Shown: positions 48,812 to 61,525, counted from the first letter of the stretch. The stretch: 64,000 bases of DNA from Mesostigma viride (GCA_009746045.1 RPFO01000072.1:5078087-5142086); one strand, 5' to 3'. Numbers and translations: made by a program. Notes: generated by a model from the sequence alone, not told the origin.

Positions 48812-51800
48812 ATGGCGACTAGCCTGGATGAGAAGCTGGCCAAGGAGGCACCTGTCGCCGGCCCTGCTCTGCTGTACGATGTCTACAAGGTGCTGGACAA
48901 CCTGGATCAAGTTCTTCAGGATGTGCCAGGGCGTGTAATCCGCGAGGTATGTATACCGTCCAAGGCTGCCTTGCTATGACTAATATGTGTGAGAACCAGC
49001 TCAGTGGCCGGACATGCACGGTTTGGATTTTGTTCTGGCGATGGCAGGATTGTTTCGACAAAGGGCGATGGCAGGGTAGTTGCTCTTTTTTTTTTTTTTT
49101 CCTTTACGTTGGCATACCTTGCGCAAAGTTTGGCTCTCGCAAAGTCGGCTTACGTACATTTAGTCGCCCGGAATTCACCTGAGATCGTTCAGCCAGTTCG
49201 GCTTCGGAAACTTCTCTTTGTTTCCGTCGCTTTAAGTATGGCTTCCACTGTTGGCGCTGCGTGATTGCTGCATAACGCTGCATAGCAATATATAGTACTG
49301 CATGTCTAATTCTGGCCAATGTCCACTCGACTGAACTAATTGTTGTGATTCGGGCTCTGCAGTCTGCGGGACTCTGCTTTCTTATCACGAGGAAAGCAGG
49401 AGCGGTCATCACGGGCATTAAGACAACCGGTAAGACTCATAATTGTGATTGATGTCTTAAGAACGGCGCACGTCTTGCCGAGTGCCGCGTGCTTTCTCGC
49501 AATCACGTGCAACGTGTCCTGCTGCGGACTGTGTTCTACCTGCATGGTTGATTCTGCAATCCCGATGGAGGAACTTTTTCTACAAGGTTCTGTGTGATGG
49601 GGTCGCAGATTTTGCTGTGCCTGTGTTATACGCCAGTTTGCTTTTTGTTTGGGGCGGGAGGGGGGGGGTCAAGATGCAGCCTTGTGCGGGGTTCTGGGTG
49701 GCAGGAGGATGAGGACATCTGCCTGTCGCTCTTCTACTGTACAGTTCTTTAAGATAACACGACTGCCTCCTTTACTACTACACTAACAGTGTTTTCAAAT
49801 TCCGTTACCTGCTGTCATAATCTGATCTCGTTGCTGCACGATGGCTGTGCTGCGGTTTCGCTTCTCTGAGACAGAAGACGGGACCAGTTCATTACGCGCC
49901 CAAAGCGCATCACACCTGCGGAAACAGGAACTTACCCTCCCTGGGTGATTTTACTATGCCGAACAATCTTATGAGCCATCCCGCTTCCTTCTCCTGCCAT
50001 GGATCGCATCTCTCGTATCCATCAGATTCCCCTCCTGATTGCCCCCCCCCCTCCCCGCGCCATTCCCCCCCCCCTCCCACCCCACCTTCTGCCCCACCAC
50101 TACCACCACAAAAAAAGGCTTCATCATCGCCCGACTGCCCGAGCAGCTGACGGCGCCGCAGAAGTGGTCGGCCCCCTGCGCGCTGACAGGTGGCGGCATG
50201 GGGCTGGGCCTGGAGGTCGGCGCGTCAGAGACTTACCACCTGTACACATTCGATGACCGCGACACGATTGAACGCTTTGCCTCGGGGCAGGTGGGCCGAC
50301 AACCGATACACTGCGATACTGTGTTATAGTTTCTACTATCCCTACATGTAAAGACCATACTATGGTCAAGTAGTACTTTTACACTACTATACTGTGGTAT
50401 AGTTTCTACTATACTATGGTAAAGTAGTACTTTTACACTATGATATGTGGTATAGTTTCTACTATACTATGGTAAAGTAGTACTTTTACACTACGATACT
50501 GTGGTATAGTTTCTACTATACTATGGTAAAGTAGTACTTTTACACTACGATACTGTGGTATAGTTTCTACTATACTATGGTGTAGTAGTACTTTTACACT
50601 ACTATACTGTGGTATAGTTTCTACTATACTATGGTAAAGTAGTACTTTTACACTACGATACTGTGGTATAGCTTCTACTATACTATGGTCAAGTAGTACT
50701 TTTACACTACTATACTGTGGTATAGTTTCTACTATACTATGGTAAAGTAGTACTTTTACACTACGATACTGTGGTATAGTTTCTACTATACTATGGTGTA
50801 GTAGTACTTTTACACTACGATACTGTGGTATAGTTTCTACTATACTATGGTAAAGTAGTACTTTTACACTACGATACTGTGGTATAGTTTCTACTATACT
50901 ATGGTGTAGTAGTACTTTTACACTACTATACTGTGGTATAGTTTCTACTACACTATGGTAAAGTAGTACTTTTACACTACGATACTGTGGTATAGCTTCT
51001 ACTATACTATGGTAAAGTAGTACTTTTACACTACTATACTGTGGTATAGTTTCTACTATACTATGGTAAAGTAGTACTTTTACACTACGATACTGTGGTA
51101 TAGTTTCTACTATACTATGGTGTAGTAGTACTTTTACACTACGATACTGTGGTATAGTTTCTACTATACTATGGTAAAGTAGTACTTTTACACTACGATA
51201 CTGTGGTATAGTTTCTACTATACTATGGTGTAGTAGTACTTTTACACTACGATACTGTGGTATAGTTTCTACTATACTATGGTAAAGTAGTACTTTTACA
51301 CTACGATACTGTGGTATAGTTTCTACTATACTATGGTGTAGTAGTACTTTTACACTACTATACTGTGGTATAGTTTCTACTACACTATGGTAAAGTAGTA
51401 CTTTTACACTACGATACTGTGGTATAGCTTCTACTATACTATGGTAAAGTAGTACTTTTACACTACTATACTGTGGTATAGTTTCTACTATACTATGGTA
51501 AAGTAGTACTTTTACACTACGATACTGTGGTATAGTTTCTACTATACTATGGTGTAGTAGTACTTTTACACTACTATACTGTGGTATAGTTTCTACTACA
51601 CTATGGTAAAGTAGTACTTTTACACTACGATACTGTGGTATAGTTTCTACTACACTATGGTAAAGTAGTACTTTTACACTACGATACTGTGGTATAGTTT
51701 CTACTATACTATGGTAAAGTAGTACTTTTACACTACGATACTGTGGTATTCCGTCCTCTGTGCTCCATAAACCAGGGATGCCATCATTGAGCGCTTTGCC

Positions 51801-54800
51801 TCGGGGCAGGTGGGCCTGAAGGAGGTATGCTGTAGTAGTTGTCCATCCTCGTCTTTTAAACACCCGCGACACGATTGAACGCTTTGCCTCGGGGCAGGTG
51901 GGCCTGAAGGAGGTATGCTGTAGTAGTTGTCCATCCTCGTCTTTTAAACACCCGCGACACGATTGAACGCTTTGCCTCGGGGCAGGTGGGCCTGAAGGAG
52001 GTATGCTGTAGTAGTTGTCCATCCTCGTCTTTTAAACACCCGTGACACGATTGAACGCTTTGCCTCGGGGCAGGTGGGCCTGAAGGAGGTATGCGGTAGT
52101 AGTCCATGTTTGTCTTTTAAACACCCGTGACACAATTGACGCTTCGCCTCGGTGCAGGTGGGCCTAAGGGAGGTATGCTGTAGTAGTAGTTGTCCATGTT
52201 TGTCTTTTAAACACCCGCGACACGATTGAGCGCTTCGCCTCGAAGCAGGTGGTCCTGAAGGAGGTATGGTGTAGTAATTGTCCATCCTTGTCTTTTAAAC
52301 ACCCATGATACGATTGAGCGCTTCGCCTCGGGGCAGGTGGGCCTGAAGGAGCTCTGTGAGGTTTGGAGCAGCGGCGACTGTCCCAGGGTGGCATTGCTCT
52401 GGTATTGTGTACATGATTGAAGATGTAGGCACACGTTTCTAGACCCCATTTTGAAATTAGGTTCAAATTGGCCTAGTACCCAACTGTAATCCTGAAATAT
52501 ATGGGACGTAGGCACACCTTTCGAGACTTATTTAAAACAAAGGGGCAGACCTACCTAGTACCCATTTTAAATCCTACATGATAGCATACATGAAGGTACG
52601 CGTTTTACCAAAGAGGTACTTCCATTTGCCACCAGAGAAGGGTGCCATTCTCTTGTCCAGGGCAGCACATCGCCCAGCTCTTAATGCCTCGACCAAGTAA
52701 CCAGCCTGGCGGCCGCTGGTTTGAAAGATTCTGGCTGGCCAGTTGTCCAAAGGTTGTCTACTGGCGGCTGTCACCCTAGGCACATGTTGATCAGCGGGGG
52801 GCGTTTTGACCGGGAAGTGGGGACTATGGGGATGAGGAGGGCAAGGGTGTAGGGAGCCTCATGCTGCGTGCATGCCTTTGTGAGATAGGTTTCAGGCGTG
52901 GGCTGATTGCGTGGAAGGCGGCGAGGTTGGGTGCCAGCGGAGCGCTTTCAGCCCTCTACATTTTACTTGCCCTCTCTTGATTGCGTTGGTTACTAAGCGA
53001 GAGAGGGTTCTGGAGCAATTATCTCCCGTTGGAGGCACGCGTGCCAGTGCAAGGGAACCCATGTGGCCTGGCTGGCCACGTCTCTGTTACTATTCGTGAA
53101 GCCAGAAAGGGACTTCTTCGTGAAGCCAGAGACGGCCTTTATTTGTGAAGCCAGAAAGGGAATTATTCGTGATTCCTTTTTATTCGTGAAGCCAGAAAGG
53201 GCTAGTATGTGAAGGCAGAGACGGCCTTAATTTGTGAAGCCAGAGAGGGCCTGTGGCCTCCCATCACAATGCATGTGGGCAAGAACAAGTGAAACCGGTT
53301 GATGAAGTCAAGAGGCCATCGCGCATTCATATGCCGCCAGAGGCCAGCGCCAGTTCATGCAGCCAAAAAGGGCGGTCGTCTCATAGTAGGTGGTCTCATG
53401 GTAGAGATGCGAGGTACCCCACGCGTATCCCTAACGAGGCCAGGGAGACGGGGGCGCCTGGCTGGGCTGACCTCGGGCTGGATAGGCCCATTGCCGGGCA
53501 AATGTGGTGGCATCAAGGCAAGCAAGTGTGCCCTATCTATGGAGGCTGCCCTATCTATGGTGCCCTGTCTATGGTGGTGCCCTATCGATGGTGTCCTATG
53601 TAGGGTGCCCTATGTGCAGTGCCGCCGGCGTAAGCACAGAGCCTTCTTATTGGGGGCATGTGTAAGAAAAGTGAGCGAAGGGAAGGGCGAGCCCTGAGGC
53701 GTCGGCGGGGCAGGTCGAGGTCATGTGCCGACAGGGTGCGGCGTCGACGGCCAGTTTGGGTGCGATTGTGGCACGTAAAAGGCGTTTGTCGAAGGCACGT
53801 CTGCGGAGCTCGCACATTGTCTGGATGGAGAGGGTGGCTACTGTGCAGGCTGGCGTTGCGCGGATCCCTCTCTTCCAGTTGTTCTGAAAACCTTGGTGTC
53901 TGTGTGCTGACCGGGATGAGCACCAGGCACCAGGAAGGACCGCTCTCGTTTCGCAGCGTTACATATGGAAACGTCGGCAAACTGGGCACTTCTGGATGCC
54001 AAGCATGGTGTCGGTATTCCTGGATAAGGATGGCGCCGGACAGGGTGTGGCAGACCGGGTTTGCATGGCAGCCGGCAGATAGTGCATGGACCCGCCAGCA
54101 AGGAACGCGGCAGATGTCGTCTGCACCCGTCCGGAGGGCAGAAGAATTGCGGCTTTCCTTATACTGCATCTTTCTTGTGCATTTGTCTTCGCATCTTTTT
54201 TCCCAGCACAGTTTTCCAAGATCTTGCAGTTTCTTTACCTTGCGATATACCTCCCATGGGGTTCCTTATACGGCATACTGCACAGTAACTGGTGCATATT
54301 TTTCCCTTCTTCAAGAAACGCATCCACCCCGTGTACTGTGGCTGCCCGCATCGTTACAGTGCACCCGTCCCTTCTGCGGTCAGCCTACTCAACCAGTTTG
54401 GTTGCCCCCCCCCCCCCCGCTCCCCCTTCCCCCCTTGCATCCCCCCCCCCCCCCCGGCACCCCCCCGGCACCCTTTCCCCCGCCCGCCCCCCCTTTTCCC
54501 CTCCACACCCTGCATGTCCTTGCCTCATTTTCTTTTTCTGCCAACTATCCATGAACTCGCCCCGGCCTTCGTTTCTCGTTTTCACCGACGACCCCTCACC
54601 GGCTGTAGGTTGAGATGGGCGCGTCGACGAGCTTGACCGCGGGGTCGAGCGGCGAAGAGGTCTCCTCCAAGATGCACGTGGGGAGCAAGGGCGTGGCCTA
54701 CACGCATGCCTACTCGTACGCAAAGGGCGCCCTGCTCGGCGCGTCGGTGACCACCGAGGTGCTGCGGGTGGACCGCGAGGCGAACCGAGAGTTCTTCGAG

Positions 54801-55089
54801 GACGAGTACGAGCCCAAGTATATACTGGGGGGGCAGGTGGGGGGGAGGGTCTCGGAGCAGCGGCCTCACTTGGCGCAGTTGTACAAGCGGCTGGAGGAGG
54901 CGGGGGACCGGCCCGAGGTCCCAAGGGGGGACGCGCCGGCGGAGGAGGCGACAAAAGGCTTGGGGGGGGATGTGACGGCCGCAGGGGAGGAGGAGGAGCT
55001 GCCGTACAACGTGGTGAGTGATGGGTGCGGACGTTGATTCGATGAGATTAAATATTGGTTTGTATGGCTTGGTGAGTGATGGTTGTGGA

Positions 55090-55120
<31 letters not shown>

Positions 55121-57357
55121 GTGAGTGATTAGGAACATGTAGGCTTTCTTATGATGTGGCGGGCGACCTTGGTTTATGCCATGTGGGGAGTGAGGAGTGT
55201 AAACGTTGGCTTTACTTAGTGAATTGAATGTACACGTTGGTTTTTAAGGTGTGGTTAGTGATGAGTATAGACGTTGTTTTTTGTGATGTGGTGAGTGATG
55301 AGCGCAAGAATGTGGATTCTGATCCTTGTGGGTCCGTGTGCCTGGGCCTGCGGGTGAGGCTTTAGGGTGGTTTCCTGATGCGAAGGTATGAGAGAAATAG
55401 CCAACGTAGTGTAAGATGAGTCAAGAGAAAAAGCCAACGTTAATAGGAGTTTACATCATCCCAACTGGTTCAATAGATTGTTGTCAGAAAGCAACAAACG
55501 AATGGTTCAATAGATGCCCGGCCAGTCTGTTTCCCAAATTGCATTTGCCCATCCCATAGAATGAGCTGAGGACTTATGCTCACGTGACGCAGTCACGTGT
55601 CTATTAATTAATTAACTAATTAATCCAATAGAATGAGCTGTTTTCCATGTGGTTTTATTTATGTTAATGGGACCTGTGATTGGTACTTGACATATGGTGC
55701 GGTATCTCTAGTAGTGCCCTCGCTACGCTCTGTCTTGCTATTGGGAGGGTGCCATGGTACAGCGGACTTTGTCTTATAAACAGGCACGGGGTAGTATGAA
55801 GTGAGACAACTATGCCTTGACGCACAGGGTCTTATAAGCACGGGGTCTTATAAGCACGGGGTCTTATAAGCACGGGGTCTTATAAGCACGGGATAGTACG
55901 GTTCCTTGCAGTTCTTCATTTACTGATGAGATAATTGTAATTGAAACGGGGCCATGGTGAAGCTTGGGTTGAACAACAATTCATATTGAATCTCCTGACC
56001 TGTTGCAGTAGTTAAGCGGGTTAAGTTACTCTTCTTGGCCGGAATCTACTCCCTCAATCTGCTTGGCCGCAGGCTGCGGCGTTGGTGACGGCAGAGGCCC
56101 TCTGATGGCAGGGCTTTATCCGTGGGTATAGAATAACGTTGGTCGAACCCTGGGTTTCTTTTAATAATGTCATCTGTAGTGAAAACTAGTGTGGAGGTTG
56201 GAGCTAGCTCACATGCGTACTATGTGTTTCCTCGACTTCTTTTCGCTATTTATAGCCTATTTTCCAAAATACTGTACTGTTTGAGCACTACCATTATTGA
56301 GTAATGATGTATGCTATATATGTCACTGGCATTGATCTGGTTGTCAATCTCATGGACATATCAAGGCGCGCCCTGAGGGTGTTTGTACTACGAAGATGGC
56401 AGTGGCTGCATGTGGCAGCCTGCAGTGCAGTTTTACAATTGTATTTTGTTGGAAACGTAGGTTACCTTGAGTGTAGATTTAGAGATATTTTTATTAGTAT
56501 CAGGGTGAGGGTGAGGGTCAGGGTGTCGGGGTGTCGGAGGGGGAGGGGAGGGGGAGGGGAGGGGGAGGGGGAGGGGGATCGAGGAGGGGGAGGGGAGGGG
56601 GAGGGGAGGGGGAGGGGAGGGGGAGGGGGAGGGGGGGGGGAGGGGGAGGGGGAGGGGGAGGGGGAGGGGAGGGGGAGGGGAGGGGGAGGGGGAGGGGGAG
56701 GGGGAGGGAGGGGAGGGGGAGGGGGAGGGGGAGGGAGGGGAGGGGAGGGGGAGGGGGAGGGGGGGGGAGGGGGAGGGGAGGGGAGGGGGAGGGGAGGGGG
56801 GAGGGGAGGGAGGGGAGGGGGAGGGGAGGGGAGGGGGAGGGGGGGAGGGGGAGGGGGAGGGGGAGGGGAGGGGGAGGGGGGAGGGAGGGGGAGGGGGAGG
56901 GGGAGGGGAGGGGAGGGGAGGGGGAGGGGAGGGGGAGGGGGAGGTGGTCACTTGAGTAGGGATGGAATGGATGGAACGTACTAAGAATTTATGGTAGAAA
57001 CTTCTGCGGTCTTTTGATAAGGTGTTTAGTACCAAGCACTGAACTTACAATGCCCTCAGCGACGGTAGGTGACAGCGCAATTGTTCACTATAGTAATATG
57101 TATACAAGACTTCGTACTCCGATAGTGGCAACGACGTCATTTAAGTACTTCATCCCAAAGGACATGGTATTTATTAGTCAATCAAATTGGGCTATGTATT
57201 TGCATGAACAATTTTATCCCTGCAGGAGGGGCCGCACAAGCTCCCTTTGGTGGAAGAGCTGGCCGCAACAGCGCCTCGCGACATGACGATGCCCGCCAAG
57301 GACAGTGTGGAGCAAGATGTGGAAGGGGAGAAACTGGTGGAGGCAACGATTGGGTAG
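48812..57357 (+). CDS. SYLF-domain (Ysc84/SH3YL1-type) lipid-binding protein, five exons
   Basis: Exons 48812-48946, 49363-49429, 50118-50290, 54609-55013 and 57226-57357 (TAG) join in phase to give 303 residues. The SYLF domain spans about residues 30-215: the LLYDVYKVLDNLDQVLQDVP helix, GLCFLITRKAGAVITG, FIIARLP...KWSAPCAL, GMGLGLEVGA, FASGQ/VEMGAST, YTHAYSYAKGALLGASV and REFFEDEYEPKYIL. SYLF proteins bind phosphoinositides and act in actin-linked membrane trafficking. No SH3 or FYVE domain is visible here. The C-terminal about 80 residues are acidic and unstructured. Intron 3 (4.3 kb) holds two large arrays, and intron 4 a G-rich satellite. The ATG at 48812 is the first in frame. Confidence 0.9.
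50331..51755 (+). repeat. 54-bp minisatellite, about 26 copies, in SYLF intron 3
   Basis: Units contain actgtggtatagtttctac, tatactatgg(ta/tg)(aa/ta)gtagtac and ttttacactac(g/t)at, with variants alternating in a higher-order pattern. Because 54 is a multiple of three, the minus strand carries a 529-residue repeat ORF that is an artefact. Degenerate first units begin about 40 bases after the donor at 50290. Confidence 0.97.
51774..52350 (+). repeat. Seven tandem copies of the SYLF exon-3 5' splice junction
   Basis: Units of about 88 bp contain the last about 30 bases of exon 3 (acgattgaacgctttgcctc-ggggcag) plus intron start gtgggcctgaaggaggtatg and a ttttaaacaccc spacer. CAG/gt boundaries lie at 51809, 51897, 51985, 52073, 52157, 52248 and 52336 (spacings 88, 88, 88, 84, 91, 88). 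The genuine boundary is 50290, now separated by the 54-bp minisatellite. Confidence 0.95.
52574..52783 (-). pseudogene. Unrecognised coding-like fragment inside SYLF intron 3
   Basis: A minus frame of about 69 residues has compositionally protein-like content (RIFQTSGRQAGYLVEAL, ALDKRMAPFSGGKW). I do not recognise it. It may be a gene or transposon fragment on the opposite strand of the intron. Confidence 0.3.
53092..53252 (+). repeat. About 27-bp tandem repeat (ttcgtgaagccagaaaggga)
   Basis: Six to seven imperfect copies of (a/t)ttcgtgaagccaga(a/g)a(c/g)gg lie in SYLF intron 3. A second short array of (ccctatctatgg)n-type units lies at 53530-53620. Confidence 0.85.
55005..55310 (+). repeat. 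Repeated 5' splice junction after SYLF exon 4
   Basis: The donor context acgtg/gtgagtgatgggtgcggacgttg at 55013 recurs in degenerate form at 55071 (ggcttg/gtgagtgatgg), 55120 (gtgtgtg/gtgagtgatt), about 55250 (gtggttagtgatgag-acgttg) and about 55293 (gtg/gtgagtgatgagcg). Spacing is about 45-130 bp. Three copies keep gtgagt. Confidence 0.7.
55560..55625 (+). repeat. Solo LINE 3'-tail copy
   Basis: gaggacttatgctcacgtgacgcagtcacgtgtct plus (TTAA)n. It is the same terminal unit as at 57817-57880 but in plus orientation, and it lies in SYLF intron 4. A (gggtcttataagcac)n array of four to five units lies near 55826-55886. Confidence 0.8.
56520..56945 (+). repeat. G-rich satellite (GGGGA/GGGGGA)n
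   Basis: About 425 bp of mixed GGGGA and GGGGGA units in SYLF intron 4. All frames stay open and give artefactual Gly/Arg/Glu ORFs. Confidence 0.97.
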
Positions 57358-57816
57358 TGTACTAATAGAGCACTGCGGCCTCTGCCTTCAGACGGCTCAA
57401 AGCTGGTGTTGCATGAACATATGCATTGCTACTAAGTACTAAGACTGGTGATATAGTCTTATGTTATTTCTATCTATAGCAGCGCCCGGTGGTAGAGCAT
57501 GTGACAGTGCCAGTGAGACTCTGTGCTGGTAGACGCCTCTCAGGCACAATGATGGACGATGCGGTGTGTCCATCCCCTGTCAGAAGCCTGATTCACCTGA
57601 ACTATGCTCAGTTATGCCAGCTGCACAATGCATTATGCATTACTACCCATCTGTGTAGACATGACAGTCATGGTTGGACTCTTGTAAAGCATTAAGGGAT
57701 CCGGCGAGTGATGAACATAAATAGGCCAGCATGCCCATTGGCAAACTAAGTAGGTCTGACTGAGTACTTAAGCTGTCATTGACCGCGGGCCAGTTCTAAG
57801 TAAATTCTATGTACCC

Positions 57817-60800
57817 ATTAATTAATTAATTAATTAATAGACACGTGACTGCGTCACGTGAGCATAAGTCCTCAGTGGGAGGGGAACATGCCGGATGGAA
57901 TGGATGGTATAAGCTATCTAGGTCCTAGTTACAGGGGTGTGGGCACCGCGGCCCGAATCGCTATGAATGCCATATACTTGGTCACACGCGGAGCCCCCAC
58001 AGGCTTGGGGGTGGTCTCCTTCATCACTACTTGCCATCTATCCTTGCGCACCATCTGCCTCCATATTACAGACAAACCAGGAGGCTGCCCGGGGGTGAGC
58101 CCGTCACGTCTAGTGTAGCACATGTCCATGCCAAGTCTATCACGAAAAGTCCACGGGTGGCGGCCCTGCCGCGCGCGGCCGGGGGCACGCCAGGTGAGGA
58201 CATAACGCCCAGGCTGGGCGGGCTTGGTGCCAGCTAGTCTATCTGATGTATCTACCTGATCTGTGCGGGCCAGGTGCCCGGCTAGGCCCAGGCGCCTGTG
58301 CCTAATAATGTGGGAAACATAGGGCAAATCAGCGTACAAATCCTCATTACTAATGTGCAAACCAAAGGGGATGTTAAGGGCCTTGCGCAGCATCTTGGTG
58401 ACGGCGCCGTCGAGTCGTTGCTCCAGCTCCTGCATCAGTGTCACCACGTCTCGGCGCCGTAGGTCAGGATGATTCGTCAGAATGACGACCTTGAAGAGGT
58501 CACGCTTGACGATCCGGGGTAGGGCGGGGTTGCTCCACCAGCGGCGGTGGTCATGGAGGTGCGCCCACGCCATGCCGATCCGTGTCGTCATGTCGTCCTC
58601 GCAGTCGGGAAGCCAACTGCCGAGCAGCTTGAAGCGGCCTTAAGGATAGGGTTGTTGACCTCGTCTAAGAGGCGGAGCTAGTGTGGGTGGGGGCCCTGCC
58701 ATGCCGAGGGCCAGGGCCTCCGTTTTGGGGCTGATTTCTAGACCAACCGCCCGAGCCTCGAGCGCCAGGCAGTCCAGCCAAAGTTGGGCAGACTCCGGCT
58801 TCTCGATGAGCGTGATGTCGTCGGCATAAATGAGGTCAGCTATAGTAAATTCTACTTGTTAGTCGGCCCCCCTTCCCCAAGCTCGTTCATGATCGCTAGG
58901 CCAGGGGCACGGCCTGCAATGCTAGCAAAGCGAGCACGTGCCTGGCGCATAACATAATCCACTACAATAATAAACAGGTACGGCGACAGGACGCAACCCT
59001 GCCAGACGCCGGTCTGCAGTGGGCATGGCGGGGTAATGCCGTGTTGAGTGCGCACCGAAGTGGTCGACCCCTCATACAGCGTGCGGATGACGGTAATCAG
59101 GAGAGTGGGGACGCGAGCGCGAGCAAGTACAGCCCATAGAGCGTCCCAGAGGACAGAATCGATCAAAAGCCTTGATGAAGTCGACGAAGATCAGGATGGC
59201 GGGAAACTCACCAGGTTGCAGGAGAGCGATTTCCTCGAAGAGGCGACGCGCGACGAAGATGGCCATGACGGTGTTGCGCCCAGGACGAAAGCCCATTTGA
59301 CTTTCGCCAAGGTGACAGTCGAGAGCAGAACGAAGGCGGTTGAGGATCATGCGCATGAACAACTTAAGTGCGGCGCTCAGGATGCAGACTCCTCTGTAGT
59401 TGGCGGGGTCGTCAGGGGAACCTTTGTTTTTGTACAGCATATTTAATACATACGGTAGCTGTGCTGCCACTCAGGAATCGGCGGCGCGTCGGCAAGCAGG
59501 ATCCGGTTGCAGACGCCAAACAGGAACCCCGTGAACGCCGTCAGCTTAATCACCGGGGCTGGGAGCTGGTCAGGTCCAACGGCGGCATAGAAGCGGAGTT
59601 GCTTGGCGGCCGGCGGTGCTCAGCTCGAGCTCGGTGAACGGCGGGAGCTCCTTGGGGTCGGCCAGGGGTTCCGTCAGGGCTGGGTACGTGTATAGTCCTG
59701 CTCAGCGGCGGGCGGCGTGGGCGGCGCAGGGACGTCCGCCGGTGCTACAGGCGTGCGGCCGCCACTGGCCCTCTGAGAGGGCCAAGCAGCGGAGGCGGCG
59801 GGGGGGCGCCGAGCAGCCGGGACTGGGAGGAATACCACTGGTCGAGATGCTGCTGCGGCGAGCCAGAGAGCGCCGTCCGCGGCGCCGGCTGCGCGCCGCC
59901 GGCGGGCCGTTGGGCGTCACGCAGGCGGGTCCAGGCGTACTTGCCGTGCTGGTCCTTGAGGTGGGCGAAGTACTCGCGGACTATGAAGGTCCTCCTGCTA
60001 GCTCCTTGGTCGCTTGCCGGATGGCCGAGTGGTAATCGGCTTTGAGGCGGGCGTAGCGGGCGGGGTCGCTGTTGTCGCGCAGGGCTTGCCGGGCCTGGAT
60101 GACGGCGGGGAGCCGGTGCAGGCTGGTGAAGCGGGGCGGGCGGCGGGGGGCAGTAGGGCCCCGGCCGCGGGCAGCTTGTCAGCGAGGTGCCGAAGGGCCG
60201 ATGCCGGGCCGGCAGCGAACAGCTGGGCGTGGCTGGCCGGGATGTCCAGCGCGTCGACGAACGCCTCTGCGGCGCGCGTGTGGGTGCGTTTTTCAGGGAA
60301 GTCCTCCAGAGCGTCGTCAGATTGCTCGAGCAACTGAAGTGTGCGCAAATCAGGTGGTGCCACGTGCTTACGAAAGGGCGAGGGGAATCGCAGGCGGATG
60401 CGGGCGGTGACGATGCGATGATCGGAGCGCACCAGGGGGATCACATGCGAGCGAGCAGCTAGTACAGATCCTTGATGACGCTTGCGCATTACAATAGTCA
60501 ATGCAGCGTTCAGTGCCAGTTGGCGAGGTGTGTGTGACCAAAGCATCTGGACTATGTGGAAAGCGGGTGTTGGCAGTGACCAAATCGCATGTCGTAAGCA
60601 AATCAGCAAAAAGTTCAGTGTTGGCATTGGAGACCGTACCGTTGGGGGCGTGCTGACATCCGCCAGTACCCGGTGGTAGCGTGGCGTTGGCGTCCAGCAG
60701 CAGAGCGAGGTAGTTGCGACCAGGGATGCCGTTCGCCAGGTTCTCCAGCGCTGCAAAGAAGTCCTTGCGGTCTTGTTCTGGGTGGCCGGAGTGGGGTGCG

Positions 60801-61525
60801 TAACCAACGCCCACCGTCAGGGCGTAGGTCGAGTGGCCCTCCATCGAATAAAAGTGGCCACGAGGAGCCGAGCGTTGACCAGCTGGGGTTCGCCCATGTG
60901 GCGTACGGCGAGCGGGGAGCAGAGGAGACCGACGCCCCCGTTCCCGGTGCCGTCGCCGCCTCCGTAGTAGAACCGCCAGCCGTCGATGTCGTCAGCAACA
61001 AGGGCAGTTGATCCGCGGGCCGATGCAGTGCGCCTGTGTTCTTGGATTCCCAGGATGGCGATATTATTGTCGATGCAGAAACCAATAAGATTGGAGACTC
61101 GATGGCACTGACAGTCGTCACTGCGCAGGCAGTGACAGCGGTCAGCCGGTTGGGCTGGAGCGTGCGGGCGTTGAAGGTGGTGATGACCAAGGGCGCGCGA
61201 TGACCGAAAAGGGGGGTGCAGGCGGGGGTGGGGGCGGAGATGGAGCAGGGTGGTGATGGTGGGGGTGGGGGTGGAGGTGGTGGGGTAGGGGGGGCGGGTT
61301 GGGGACTTATGCTTTCAATCACCGTTTCAATTCTTCCTGCCAACGCGTCGAGGCGACGCCGACGGTTGGCTTGGGTGGCCAGGTAGAATGAGTCTGCGTC
61401 TGCACGCATAAGAAATGCGTGCAGTCTGAGGAGGTTTCGGAGGCGGCCGCGCGAGGCGGGGCGAACCTGGCTCACTGCCGACCCGTTGCTCTCTCTCCGA
61501 CAGCCCGAGGGCTGCGAAGGCAAAG
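57817..61525 (-). mobile_element. Degenerate APE-type LINE (non-LTR retrotransposon)
   Basis: Reading on the minus strand from 61525: an ORF with Pro-rich linker, then apurinic-endonuclease motifs (TFNARTL near 61170; GIQEH near 61040; LLLDANATLPP near 60700; SDHR near 60420), then reverse-transcriptase motifs (ANYRGVCILSAALKL and GFRPGRNT near 59400-59280; FVDFIKAFD near 59180; QGCVLSPYLF near 59000; YADD at 58828-58817). A C-terminal region follows (58591-57929). Several frameshifts make it inactive. The 3' end is tgaggacttatgctcacgtg with palindrome CACGTGAC-TGC-GTCACGTG (57842-57860) and a (TTAA)n tail at 57817-57838. The clade is unresolved. Confidence 0.85.

Noticed and set aside
50433..52022. 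529-residue minus-strand ORF
   Set aside because: It is a by-product of the 54-bp minisatellite period being divisible by three and of the SYLF junction array.
51774..52350. Regular direct repeats suggestive of CRISPR or a satellite
   Set aside because: No spacers; each unit contains an exon end and splice donor, which identifies it as a splice-junction array.
56304..57035. Gly/Arg/Glu-rich and Pro/Ser-rich ORFs
   Set aside because: Translation of the GGGGA satellite in SYLF intron 4.
59616..61011. Plus-strand ORFs in the 59.6-61.0 kb region
   Set aside because: They are antisense shadows of the minus-strand LINE endonuclease and RT, which carry recognisable motifs.
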